Shown: positions 25,261 through 36,196 of the stretch, in pieces
How the letters are laid out: the number at the start of each line of letters is the position of its first letter
Position numbering within the stretch: the first letter of the stretch is position 1
Assembly (NCBI RefSeq): GCF_035594125.1
Contig: NC_087190.1
Coordinates: 7,217,962-7,281,961, forward strand
Source of the DNA: Scylla paramamosain
Taxonomy: Eukaryota; Arthropoda; Malacostraca; Decapoda; Portunidae
Reading direction: 5' to 3'
Length of the DNA: 64,000 bases
Made by a program: the position numbers and the translations under genes
The notes under the pieces: generated by a model
Seen by the model: only the letters and a program-made list of their open reading frames with translations
Database searches by the model: none
What the model was told of the DNA's origin: nothing

Positions 25261-28199
25261 TATTTATTTTTATCTATTTTATTTATTTATTTTTTTTTTT
25301 TATGTAGGAGGGACACTGGCCAAGGGCAACAAAAATCCAATATAAAAAAAAAAAAGCCCACTGAGATGCCACTCCCAGAAAAGGGTTCAAAGCGGTAGTC
25401 AAAAATTGAAGGATAAGTGTCTCAAAACCTCCCTCTTGAAGGAATTCAAGTCATAGGAAGGTGAAAATACAGAAGCAGGCAGGGAGTTCCAGAGTTTACC
25501 ACAGAAAGGGATGAATGATTGAGAATACTTGTTAACTCTTGCATTAGAGAGGTGGACAGAATAAGGGTGAGAGAAAGAAGAAACCCTAGTGCAGCGAAGC
25601 CTTGGGAAGAGGGGATGCATGCAATTAGCATGAAAATAGCGTTAGAAGACAGCTAGAGATGCAACATTCCGGCGATGAGAGAGAGGCTGAAGACAGTCAA
25701 TTAGAGGAGAGGAGTCAATTAGAGGAGAGGAGTTTGAGACACAAAGCTTTTGATTGCACCCTGTCTAGAAGAGCGGTATGAGTGGAACCCCCAGACATGT
25801 GAAGCATACTCCATACATGGAGTACAGAGTTAGAAGCTGGTACAACTGGCGGAGACTTCTCAGAAAGACTAACTTCATAGAAGCTGCTTTAGCTAGGGAT
25901 GAGATGTTAAGTTTCCAGTTAAGATTATAAGTAAATTACAGACCGAGGATGTTCAGTGTAGAAGAGGGGGACAATTGAATGTCATTGAAGAAGAAGGGAT
26001 AGTTGTCTGGAAAGTTGTGTCGAGTTGATAGATGGAGGAATTGCGTTTTTGAGGCATTGAACAATACTAAGTTTGCTATGCCCTATCATCTATCAGAAAT
26101 TTTAGAGAGATCAGAAGTCAGGCGTTCTGTGGCTTTCCTGCGTGAAATGTTTACTTCCTGAAGGGTTGGACGTCTATGAAATGATGTGGAAAAGTGCAGG
26201 ATGGTATCATCAGCGCAGGAGTAGGTGACAGGACAGAGCCCTGAGGAACACCACTTTTAATAGATTTAGGAGAATAGTGACCGTCTACCACAGCAGCAAT
26301 AGAGCGGTCAGAACGGAAACTTTTGGATGAAGTCACAGAGAGAAGGATAGAAGACGTAGGAGGGTAGTTTGGAAATCAAAGCTTTGTGGCACTATCAAAA
26401 AAAGTTTTCGATATAACCAAGGTAATAGCAAAAGTTTTACCAAAATCTCTAAAAGAGGATGACCAAGACTCGGCAAGAAAAGCCATATCACCAGTAGAGC
26501 GGCCTTGACGGAACCCATAGTGGCGATCAGATAGAAGGTTGTTTTAAGAATCTTCCTGCTGAGAATAGATTCAAAAGCTTTAGATAGCCAGGAAATTAAA
26601 GCAATAGGATTCAAAAGCTTTAGATCTGCAGGAAATTAAAGGAATAGGACGGTAGTTTGAGGGATTAGAATGGTCATAGGAAATTAAAGCAATAGGACGG
26701 TAGTTTGAGGGATTAGAATGGTCGCCCTTTTTAGGGACAGGCTGAATGTAGGCAAACTTCCAGCAAGAAGGAAAGGTAGATGTTGACAGACAGAGCTGAG
26801 TTTTACTAGGCAAGGTGCAAGCATGGAGGCACAGTTTTGGAGAACAGTAGGAAGGACCCCATCAGGTCCGAGGGTTTAGGCCAGCGAGGTCATGGAAAAC
26901 ATCATTGCGAAGAATTTTAATAGGGAGCATGAAAATAGTCCGAGGGTGGAGGAGAGGAACAACCCCAGAATCATCCAAGGTAGAAAGAAGAAGTAAAAGT
27001 TATTGGAGATCTTTTTGGCTAGATGCCAGAAGTCACGAGGGGAGCTAGATCTTGAAAGATTTTGAAACTCTATTAATGAAGGAGTTTTTGGTTAGTTGGA
27101 GAACAGACTTGGCATGGTTCTGGGCAGAAATATAAAGTGCATGAAATTCTGGTGATGGAAGGCTTAATTACCTTTTGTGAGCCACCTCTCTATCATGTAT
27201 AGCACGAGAACAAGCTGTATTAAAACCAAGGTTTGGAAGGTTTAGGTCGAGAAAAAGAGTGGGGAATGTACGCCTGCATGCCAGACACTATCACTTCTGT
27301 TACACACAGAAGACGGGTCTCTGACACGGAAGCAGTAGTCATTCGAAGGAAAAATCGGCAAAATACCTCCTCAGGTCCTCCCAACTAGCAGAGGCAAAAT
27401 GCTAGAGGTACCTTAGGGGGATCCTGAGGAGGGATTGGAGCTATTTGACAAGATACAGATATGAGACTGTGATCGGAGGAGCAAAATGGAGAAGAGAGGC
27501 TGACAGCATAAGCAGAAGGAATAGAGGTCAGGAAAAGACGGTCAGGAATACGAGTAGGGTGATGCACCAATTGCTCTAGGTCGTGGAGGATAGCAAAGTT
27601 GAAGGCTAGTTCACCAGGATGGTCAGTGAAAGGAGAGGAAAGCTAAAGCTGGTAGTGAACATTAAAGTCTCCAAGAATGGAGATCTCTGCAAAAGGGAAG
27701 AGTCAGAATGTGCTCCACTTTGGAAGTCAAGTAGTCAAAGAATATCTTATAGTCAGAGGAGTTGAGAAGTATACAGCACAGATAAATTTAGTTTGAGAGT
27801 GACTCTGTAGTCGTAGCTAAACAGTGGAAAACTCGGAAGATTCAAGATCACAGGCACGAGAGCAGGTTAAGTCGTTGCGCACATAAATTGTAAGATTAAG
27901 CGAGTACTTAACGGTACGAAGGTTGATCGTAATTTCACGAAAGTCATTTAACTGCGTCACTGAGGTAGTAAACGAGATGCATGTGGCGCCAGTTTCCCGC
28001 CAGTCTTTCAGAGGAGGTTTAAGGAAACAGGAATCATAATGCAGGAGTACAACAGAACAGGGCGTTTACTACCTCAGTGGCGCAGTTAAATGACTTTCGT
28101 GAAATTACGATCAACCTTCGTTCCGGTAAGTACTCGCTTAATCTTACAATTTCACTCCAACAAATCATTTAACTGACGTCACAAAGGTAGTCAACGAGA

Positions 28200-28700
28200 G
28201 TTTGAGTAATTCCTCAAACCTACGAAACCATACTACATGGGAAAAGAAATTAGAGTATATTTTCAATCCCAATAATTAGTACTTTTATCTTGAAACAAGC
28301 AGAAAGCGAGGAAGGGAAGGCGTCTCCTGAAAAACTGCCTTCATGAACCTGCTAATTAATGGATGTTGGCCTGCAGGTTTGCCGTCAACAAAGGTTACAG
28401 CAGAGATGGATGAGCGAATGGAATTAATAGTACTGTAACTACGTCCCTTCCCCGTATTCAATTCCTGTAAAAGAAAGTCTTATAGGAAACTGACGGATGG
28501 TCGAAATGGATCAATTTCCCTGCCGATACAAACTGACATCCATCTCAGGAGATGTGATTCATATTGTGAAATTGTACCCCTCCTCCAAGATTTAAGGAGG
28601 AATCTGGCAACATCCGGTGAAAGGCCTCGGTTCTCGAGAGATTTCCCGATAACAGCCGTTAACTTTACAGCTCGCGGATGTGTGCGGGACGGGTCATGCG
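28200..28700 (-). pseudogene. DIRS tyrosine recombinase, N-terminal part only
   Basis: SPDVARFLLKSWRRGTISQY then, after a frame change near 28480, LQELNTGKGRSYSTINSIRS and HPLISRFMKAVFRRRLP. This is the SAM-like core-binding domain. Sequence homologous to the catalytic domain (R...HxxR...Y) should follow but the DIRS terminal repeat begins at about 28200 instead. Confidence 0.75.
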
Positions 28701-28979
28701 GCAAAACCAAAGGACTGTGGGGGAGGAGTAACGGAGTGTCTGCCAGCAGAAGAAGAGCTGTTGGAAACCACACCTGGGTTGGCCAGAGTGGTAAGATCGC
28801 CAGCAGCGTTGCCTTGTCCTCCTGAATTTTCTTCAACAGATTGCCTATGATCCTGAAGGGTGGAAAGGCATAGGAATTTTTATTAGCCCAATTAATAGCA
28901 AAGGCATTAGTACTGAAAGCAGAAGGGTCAGGTTTCCAAGACACATATTTAGATAACTGAACATTGATTTGCGAAGCAA

Positions 28980-30388
28980 AGAGATCTATATCTCTTGTGT
29001 GTAAAACACACGACAAAGTACCCGAAAAATGTAAGGTTTTAGCATCCATTCACTATCTAAATTCTTTACTCTTGATGCACTATCGGCCTCCAGATTATCG
29101 AGTCCTTTTACATATTGTGCTGATAGAGTAATCTCTCTCGACTCGACCCAAGCAAAAATGTCTTTTACAACTGAATTAAGCGAAACGTTTGTGCTACCGC
29201 ATCTGTCGATGCAGGCAACAACAGTTGTGTTGTCAGACCTCAGACGGATGTGAGTTTGACTATACTCCTTGCAAAGAGATTTTAATCCAAATAAGATTGC
29301 CTTCAATTCCAGACAGTAATATATGGTCAAGTTCCTCCTGTGCTCAATGGCCACGAGTCGTCAGGTCACCGACTGTCGCCCCCCATCCAGTGGGGACATC
29401 AGTATGTATCTCAATTTGCGGGGGACAAGAAAGCAATGACTTTGAGAGAGAGAATCGACGTTCCGAGTCCACCAAGTTATTAACTCCTTGGAAAGGAACA
29501 TCTAAAATGATTTTAGAATTGTAGTCACCAAAGTTCTGAGAGAGTCCTTGATTTCTAATCTCGAGATATTTATACCTGAGAGGGGCTAAGTTCACGGCAG
29601 GAGCAGAGGCCACGGCAAGGCCGATGAAAGAGGCTAGGTCATGTAAAAAAATAAAAGCAAACCTTGTTCCTTGATTCATTTTCTTTTTTGAAGGGGCAGC
29701 GTTGCCGTCATGTTCACAGAATTGAAAATAATCCCCAGGAATTCCACCTCATGACAGATTTATTAACATCAACTGTGAGCCCCAAAGAGTCAAAAAATTC
29801 AAAGCATATCTCACGTTTGTCTCCAATTCTTCCTTTGAAGAGACAGTCATCCAAATAACAAAACACAGTGATACCAAGCTTCCTCAAACGAGATAATGCT
29901 GGTTTGAGTAACTTAGTAAAAATACATGGGGCAGACATTAGTCCTTGGGGAAGGCATGTAAATTGAAAATGTTTCATGAAAGCAAGTAAAGCATTGTCCA
30001 AGAAATTCTGGTCAGTCTCAGATAATCTTAGCGGTGTAGGAATAACTCTCTGAATAGGCAAACAATCAAACTCTAAAACATAACCATTCACCACCGCATG
30101 AATCCATTTGTCAGTGGATAGTGCTTGCCACAAGTGATTGGAAGCATGAATCTTACCACCCACAAAATTTTCTGCAGTGTTCAGGAGGGACAACACTTTA
30201 TTACCTACCGGATGAGCTGCAGTGTTGAGGAGGGACAACACTTTGTTACCTACCGGATGAGGAGTTACTGGGGAGCTCGGTAGCCCTGGGTCCCCATCCC
30301 CTGGGACGCCCTGTAGCCTAAAAAAAGGCCTCTGAGTTCCTTTGCCTGGATTGGTAGTGGTGCTTCCTTGTGCCCTGCCTGGGAGCAA
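28980..30388 (-). pseudogene. DIRS reverse transcriptase-RNase H
   Basis: RT: FTCLPQGLMSAPCIFTKLLK then LRKLGITVFCYLDDCLFKGR with the Y-L-D-D catalytic motif. RNase H: HTDVPTGWGATVGD and IYYCLELKAILFGLKSLCK. The linker after it is FASQINVQLSKYVSWKPDPS, typical of DIRS. Between RLSETDQNFLDNALLAFMK and HFQFTCLPQGL the usual ~100 residues of RT motifs 1-3 are missing. A 51-bp tandem duplication at about 30170-30260 repeats HPVGNKVLSLLNTA. Confidence 0.85.
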
Positions 30389-31076
30389 ACTTCCTGGTCC
30401 TGCCGTACCTGTAGGGTTGGAAAGCAGGTTTGCCCATTCTCCTGGCCTTAAGAATATCCTGACACTTTTTTACTACATCAAAGGGGAACAGGTCTTCCTG
30501 CCCCACCTCGCATTCCCATTTACACAACTCTGCCAAAGCAGTCACTGATATGAATACATGCAACTTCTTTCCGAAATTGGTTCAAGTAATTCACTGCAGA
30601 AGTCAAAAGTCGAAGACTGTCATTCAAATCGTTCAAATACGAGGTGATGGGTTTCCCTGTCTTCTGTCCAATATCGCTAATACACCGTGCAATGGGAATC
30701 CTAAGCCTTGACTAGCACGCCGTTGGTATGGCAGAGCCTTGTGTCTAGAAGTTTACCACCACAGGAAGTCATATTAGGCACATTGCTGGGAATCTTTATC
30801 CCGCTGCATGCCGTTTTCACGCCTTCAGTAGAAGGGCAGCGTCTCAAGCTGGCACTGAGAATAGAGGCAAGGCGGGGTGACAACGGCTCGCCTTTCTTCT
30901 CCTCCCCGTGAAAAAAAGTCAGAAAACTCATTTAAGGCCTGAAGAAACTGCGCTGTCGTCCTCTGCACCACCCGTGTGTGCAGGACCGAAGGTGTCCAGA
31001 TCATCCAAGGGGTCTGGTAAACACTCTGGAATCTCACCATCCTCGCCTCCAGATGATGAAAGGTCATGAAAGCCAC
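30318..31076 (-). pseudogene. DIRS gag-like ORF
   Basis: Readable blocks are QFLQALNEFSDFF, HGEEKKGEPLSPRLASILSA, IPSNVPNMTSCGGKLLDTR and, nearer the end, TALAELCKWECEVGQEDLFP then FDVVKKCQDILKARRMGKPA. The first block matches the gag of the DIRS fragment at 20461. Frame changes occur near 30930 and 30600. Confidence 0.75.
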
Positions 31077-32035
31077 TAACTCCGCACTCAGCAGACTGTC
31101 CTTTTCTCTAGTTTATTAAACTAGTCAACAAGCAGCTCAAACGGTCTTATCCTTCACCCGTGGAACTGTTTACACTGTTGCTAGGCCCCGCAACAGCTGG
31201 CGGCGGCGCACCATCGTCACCCTGTTATTGAACAAGGCTAACGTCCTCCTTCCGCTTTTTCGTTTCCCCACGAGGAAGATCGTCCTCATGTCTATGATGT
31301 TTTTTTTTTTTTGTCCGATGAGGAGGATGAAGAGAAACGCCTCGGTGTCTCCTGACTAAGGTCACGGTCCACCATGACGGAACAACACGGTGTCTGGAGG
31401 CGAGAACCACAATTAGGACGCAAGGTCACGTACGATCCTCGGATCGTAACAAATTAATGCCATGCCTCAAGGCGAACTGTAGGCCAGGCAAGCTTACCAG
31501 GGCAACTCCTTGGAGAAGCCGGTAACAAAGGAAAACTCCGTGAAGGAACAGCTGCAGATCCCAGACTGCGATGGAGTCGAGTAGACTGAACGAGAGATGG
31601 CAGCACACTGACGGAAAACTGGCGCCGCATGCATCTCGTCGACTACCTTTGTGACGTCAGTTAAATGACTTGTTGAAGTAAAATGCAACATCCAGCTTTG
31701 GATTGAAAATGAGGATAGAGAAAGCAGGATCGAACAGAAAAGGAGCTACTGTCAGTTGCCTCAGACACCCGAGTTTCAGTGAGGAAAAGATGAGGTTTTG
31801 AAGAGGAGAGGTGGTGTTCTACAGGTCGAAAATTAGATCTTAGACCGCGAATGTTGCAGAAGTTAATGAAGAGAACGCTGAGGGGGGTGTCAAGACACTT
31901 AGGGTCATAGTCAGAAGGGTTGTCCGACTAGGGGACATTTGTGGTCCCCTCCCCAGATGGGGACTCCGAGGCTGGGGTAGGAGTCGCCATGATAATTTTG
32001 AAATTTTGAGTGAAGGGTGTGTGTGTTATTAGGTC

Positions 32036-32407
32036 TGGCTGAACGGTAGTGTCACGGGTCGTGCTGTACTGATTGCTGGAGTGGTGACAGTGTTTGCTGC
32101 ACGTGTGTTGGTGGTGGTGTGTTAAATGGTATGTGTTGACATGATTGGGTTTCAAATGTTTTCTTGTTTTGGTGTAATACATTAGTCTGTAAAATACGTT
32201 CAATCTTGATGATATTGCATTCAATTATCCAGAGAAGGAGAGTGAAATTGTATGTATGTGTATGTGTGCCCGTGTGTCTGTGTTGTGTGTTGGATGAAAC
32301 TAGTCCCCCACGTTAGCTGTGTGTGGTAGTGTGTGAACAGCTATTTACTTTCCTTGGTGTTGCAGTGAGTGGGCAGACATCGAGGAAAACTGGAGGTGAT
32401 AATAGCC
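32036..32407 (+). repeat. 3' LTR of the Gmr1-like element, second part
   Basis: From GTGTCACGGGTCGTG onward it matches 14306-14642, including TTGTATGTATGTGTATGTGT and GAAACTAGTCCCCCA. It ends GGAGGTGATA. The tandem-repeat unit cut at 13811 resumes directly after. Confidence 0.85.
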
Positions 32408-32840
32408 TATGTCACTCCCCGGATCAAGGGAGACCTCCCGCCGTACCAAATTTCATCACAATCAGTTCAAATTTTTTTTTTTTTTTTTTTTTTTTTGAAA
32501 AGCGGACACACCATCACATTGACAGACGGACAGTATGTATTATTATATAAGATAAAAAATCCAAACTAACAATAAATTTTTGGTGGCACCATCTAAAATT
32601 AATAGATTTGTTATAGACAGATTTGGCACAGTTTCGAAGTGGAAGTAGTTAAGACGTAGCCTATGTTACTCCCCGGATCAAGGGAGACCCCTCACCAAAT
32701 TTCATCATTATCGGATTTTCTTGTTTTTTTTGTTTTTTTTTTTTTTTGCTTTTTTTTTTTTTTTTTTTTTTTGGCCAAAAGTGGACACACCCACCAACAC
32801 AAAGACAGACTGTGTTTTATTGTATACGATGATAGGTTAT
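32408..32840 (+). repeat. Tandem repeat (LINE 3'-tail-like), right part
   Basis: The unit resumes with TAGCCTATGTCACTCCCCGG, contains CAAATTTCATCACAATCAGT, and is followed by another unit from 32621 (AAGTAGTTAAGACGTAGCCT). Poly(T) runs at 32469-32496 and 32724-32772 have expanded inside both units. Confidence 0.75.
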
Positions 32841-32989
32841 TGTATCGAGACCTGTCATCTCTTGCATGGTTGACTGGACCTCTTGGTTTTATTGAACCAT
32901 AATAGGCTATTACATGGAGACGTATGTCTGTACTTTTTTTTTTTATATATATACCTAGGAGAGGGTATATACCTATACCAAGTTTTTTA

Positions 32990-34040
32990 TAATTATACCT
33001 AGTCCAAGGGTAATAAAAATTGCAAAAAAAAAAATGCCCACTGAGGTGCCAATCCCCAAACATTGTCGAAAGTGTTTGTGAAAAATACAGGATAAGTGTC
33101 TTGAGACTTCCCTTTTGAACGAGTTCAAGTCATAGGAAGGTGGATATACAGAAGCAGGCAGAGAGTTACAGAGTTTACCAGAGAAAGAGATGAATGACTG
33201 AGAATACTGGTTAACTCCTGCATTAGAGAGGTGGATAGAATAGGAGTGAGAGAAAGAAGAGGAGGAACAGAGATTTGCAGTCAGTAAAATCAGTAGAGCA
33301 GTTAGCATGAAAATAGAGGTAGAAAATAGCAAGAGATGCAACATTGCGGTTATGAGAAAGACTGAAGACAGTTAGAGAAGAGGAGTTGAAAAGACGAAAA
33401 GCTTTTGATTTCATCCTGTCTAAAAGAACGATATAAGTGGAACCTCCACCCGCCCTTACATGTGAAGCATACAACATACATGGACAGATAAAGCCCCTGT
33501 ACGTAGTTAGCAGCTGGAGGTAGTGAGAAAAAGTGGCGGAGACGACTTAGAACACCTAACTTCTTACAAGCTGTTTTAACTAGAAATGAGATGTGAAGTT
33601 TCCAGTTTAGATTATAAGTAAGGAACAGACCGAAGATGTTCAGTATAGAAGAAAGGAACAGTTGAGTGTCGATGAAGAAGAGGGGATAGTTGTCTGGAAG
33701 GTTATTTAAAAATGGCCCCTCATGATTCGAAAAATTGTGCACGACGGACAAACGCATCCCAGACTAAACACCAAACCATCCAACACAGGACGACCTCAAA
33801 AGGTGGCCCCTCGGGTGAGCAGCATCGTTGACCCATACCTGACCCCTAGGAACCATTTAGTCTGGAATCTCATTGGCGCCCTTGCTAGCATAGGTAGCCT
33901 CCTCCCCTTAATTAGGGCAGAGCAGGAGGATGGAGGAATTGATTTTTTTGAAGCATTGAATAATACTGAATTTCCTCTTCCTTAATCAGAAATATTAGAA
34001 AGATCTGAAGTCAGGCGTTCTGTGGCTTCTTTGAAGCGTT
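32990..34040 (-). pseudogene. Jockey-type LINE copy ii, 5'-truncated
   Basis: The 3' end of the LINE (GTCCAAGGGTAATAAAAATT marks the tail) with the C-terminal coding region [20 protein letters not shown] and upstream NYPLFFIDTQLFLSS. An insertion of about 225 bp at 33703-33927 interrupts it. The LINE resumes with GGATGGAGGAATTGATTTTT and continues to about 34040. Confidence 0.8.
33703..33927 (+). repeat. Inverted-pair repeat, left arm
   Basis: It shares, in inverted orientation, CCAACACAGGACGACCTCAA, TGAGCAGCA.CGTTGACCC and AACCATTTAGTCTGG with 34225-34495. It starts near TGGCCCCT, and the other arm ends with AGGGGCCA. It has inserted into Jockey copy ii. Identity unknown. Confidence 0.65.
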
Positions 34041-34224
34041 TTCTGTCTGAATTTGGTGCTGCTGCCATATAATTCTGCTTGCTGTTGTACCGAGGGGAGC
34101 CTTCCCACCGGTTTTTATCCCATGGAATAGCAGAGAGGCGTCACGACGTATGTGAAGTGGTGGAATGTTGGCTTCTATTTCCATCTGCGCTATTGCCCCC
34201 ATAGTGAGAACCGCCTTCTCGTGG

Positions 34225-34495
34225 TGGGGATGGGCTTGTGTGTCTGGCGAGCAAGCTAGAAGGGGCTTCGGCCCCTGCTCTTCCCTACTTACGGGGAGAG
34301 GACTACCCATGCTAGCAAGGGCGCCAGTGATGTACCAGACTAAATGGTTCCCAGAGTTAAGTTGCCCGTACGGGTCAACGGTGCTGCTCACCACCTTTTG
34401 AGGTCGTCCTGTGTTGGATGGTTGAGTGTCTGACCTGGGATGTGTTGTTGGAGAAGGTCTAAGTTCCGTCGTGGATAAGGGGCCACTTTTTTAAA
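34225..34495 (-). repeat. Inverted-pair repeat, right arm, with UUCG-type hairpin
   Basis: Inverted partner of 33703-33927. It contains AGGGGCTTCGGCCCCT (about 34259-34274), a perfect 6-bp stem with a TTCG loop, preceded by CTAGA. On the minus strand the hairpin is followed by TTCTAG. The neighbouring 34040-34225 minus strand reads ANIPPLHIRR, reminiscent of I-like LINE C-terminal regions. Confidence 0.5.
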
Positions 34496-35518
34496 ACCAA
34501 TGGTATGAGGTACCCTGTTCGCGGTAGCCAGCGCTCGCCCACTTCCTCATAGTCCCAGTAGGCGGTTTTCCTTGGACCCTGAAATCATTTCATTTCTATG
34601 GTATCCAAATAGGTAAATACAAAAATTTTTTTCTGGTCCTCGAGGGGTAGTCAACCAAGTCCTCGAGACGTCACCCTCTGGGCGTGACGTTGATGTGCAG
34701 GCAGCAGCTCATATCTCTCCCTGCTGTTGCTTCTCATGGTGGAAGACCCCTTGGGACAGTTGTTGAGTCTTGTCTTGACACTCTTAGAATCATCAGTATC
34801 TATGAATCATACCGTGCTATCTATTCGGTTTTCAAGCCTTTTGGAATAGTTTCTGCATCTGTCTCAAATACAATGGCAATTGCCTCTCTAATCGGTGCTA
34901 TGTGACATTTACATGTGACATTGCTGCCAAAGCTGCTCTTGAGGCAATAAATTCTTTGCTTATTGGAGACAACAGCTCAACTGCTAAGATCATTTGCTGA
35001 AGCAATGTATTTGACAGCAAGTGCTTATTCTCCTAATGTCTTTGATGATGCTGAAGAACGTGCTCCAAAAGTTCACCAACCTACACCTTACTGGTTTGTA
35101 GCTTATTATAGGGAAGGTCGAGGTAACTTTATTCACTCTGCTCTCTAGAAAGGGAGATAGGAGTGCTCCCTACAAATAACATCAAGAAGTATGGTAAAGG
35201 TGTGTTGATCTGGGCTAAAGATTTAACGCAGGTGATGATGTTTCTCCATATACCTTGCCCTTCTGATTGGAATCTTTGGAAAATCTTAAGAACAACGCAC
35301 CCAAGATTATTTTCAATAAGGTGAGCTTACAAGAAGTGTAAGTAGTATAGCTACATGTCTGTAAAGGTTTTACTGATCGCTCGTTGATATTAAGGTTACA
35401 ATACAATGTTAAATTTTCTCCAGTATTCCCGAGATCCGTCCTGCTTACCTGTCCGTGCTGAAATTACACTACGTGCGTTCGTGCGTTGGTTTACACGCAG
35501 GGTGCTTTTGCGCATGTT

Positions 35519-35654
35519 CCTAAGTCTATGGAGGGGTCCAGGAGGGGCGCAGCCCCCCACGGTTAGGTTAGGTTAGGTTAAAAGCATAAGTTAGGTTAGT
35601 AACCTTAGGGGGGTCCAAGGGGGGCGCAGCCCCCCCGGTTAGGTTAGGTTAGGT
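35519..35654 (+). repeat. Two hairpin plus (TTAGG)n modules
   Basis: Module 1 (35519-35580): GGGGTCCAGGAGGGGCGCAG then CCCCCCACGG and TTAGG units. Module 2 (35602-35654): GGGGGGTCCAAGGGGGGCGC then AGCCCCCCC and GGTTAGGTTAGGTTAGGT. In each a perfect G/C stem with a GCA-type loop sits directly before 3-4 telomere-type units. An additional TAAGTTAGGTTAG lies between. Confidence 0.85.
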
Positions 35655-35711
35655 ATATAATTATTCTGGCGTATTGGTTAAAACTTAAATTTTACCCCAA
35701 ATTTTTTTTAT

Positions 35712-35731
35712 TCTAGGGAAATTTCCCTAGA
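35712..35731. other. Perfect 20-bp palindrome
   Basis: TCTAGGGAAATTTCCCTAGA is its own reverse complement. It lies 58 bp after the TTAGG modules in an AT-rich stretch (35655-35900) with no coding signal. Confidence 0.9.
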
Positions 35732-36100
35732 TTTTTAAAGTCCATTTATCGGTCTTTTATGTCCCCCCCACAAAAAAAAAAACCCGATTCCCCACGTGCC
35801 CCGAAGCTTGTTGGGGGAGAGGGGAAAAGATTAATAAGATATGTGTGGAGGTGTATTTCTTAAGAATTACCGAATCTTTGAATCCATTAAGCCACACGGA
35901 AATTATTGTATAATTACTGCAAAGGACGTATTTACAACCAGGACGTGTACGAATTATCAGAAGAAGGCATCCTTCAGTTATGTCCTGATAATGTTCAACG
36001 AGTGACCAAGATTAGAGGAAATAGTAATATGATCATGCTCACTTTGTTTTTTTTTTGTTTTTTGTTTTTTTTTTTCCATTCCCTGAGCGTGTTAAGATTG

Positions 36101-36192
<92 letters not shown>
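36101..36192. repeat. (CT)n microsatellite inside ORF1 relic
   Basis: A pure CT tract separates TTTTCCATTCCCTGAGCG from AGCAAAGGCTTTTATCGATC, two parts of the same LINE coding region. Confidence 0.97.

Positions 36193-36196
<4 letters not shown>

Larger units (their letters stand above)
27888..31684 (-). mobile_element. DIRS-type tyrosine-recombinase retrotransposon
   Basis: Inserted without target duplication inside the Jockey copy. Both ends carry AAGTCATTTAACTG, then CGTCAC, AGGTAGT and ACGAGATGCATG in inverted orientation (31684-31618 and 27888-27998). A further inverted copy (28056-28200) lies just inside the 3' end, as in the internal complementary region of DIRS elements. The order on the minus strand is gag, RT, RNase H, then tyrosine recombinase start. 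The RT fingers and the recombinase catalytic half are missing, so it is non-autonomous. Confidence 0.9.
25261..32035 (-). pseudogene. Jockey-type LINE copy i, interrupted by DIRS
   Basis: Relative to the intact copy at 45600 this one is nearly full length. The start codon region [20 protein letters not shown] lies at 31991-31932 and the 3' tail (CCTACATAAA) at 25300. Readable blocks include [15 protein letters not shown] and [20 protein letters not shown]. The ORF is broken by many frameshifts. A ~48-bp tandem duplication occurs at about 26632-26722. DIRS element 27888-31684 splits it between AAAGCTGGATG(T/C)TGC and TTTATGTGCGCAA, in the endonuclease domain. Confidence 0.9.
13812..32407 (+). 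mobile_element. Ty3/gypsy Gmr1-like retrotransposon, heavily nested
   Basis: The 5' LTR 13812-14642 and the split 3' LTR (24974-25260 plus 32036-32407) share start TGTTACCACTAG and end GGAGGTGA(C/T)A. The outer flanks are complementary halves of one tandem-repeat unit (ends AATTAAGAC, resumes ATAGCCTATG), which argues for one element, not two. A polypurine tract GGGAGAGGG sits just before the 3' LTR. Domain order is gag, protease, integrase, RT. Insertions inside it: a MITE at 18609, a DIRS fragment at about 19700, a Harbinger-like element at 20559 and a Jockey LINE in the 3' LTR. No clear target duplication is visible. Confidence 0.8.

Noticed and set aside
24974..32407. A solo LTR independent of the element at 13812
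   Set aside because: A polypurine tract directly precedes it and its outer flank continues the repeat unit cut at 13811, so it is better explained as the 3' LTR of the same element.
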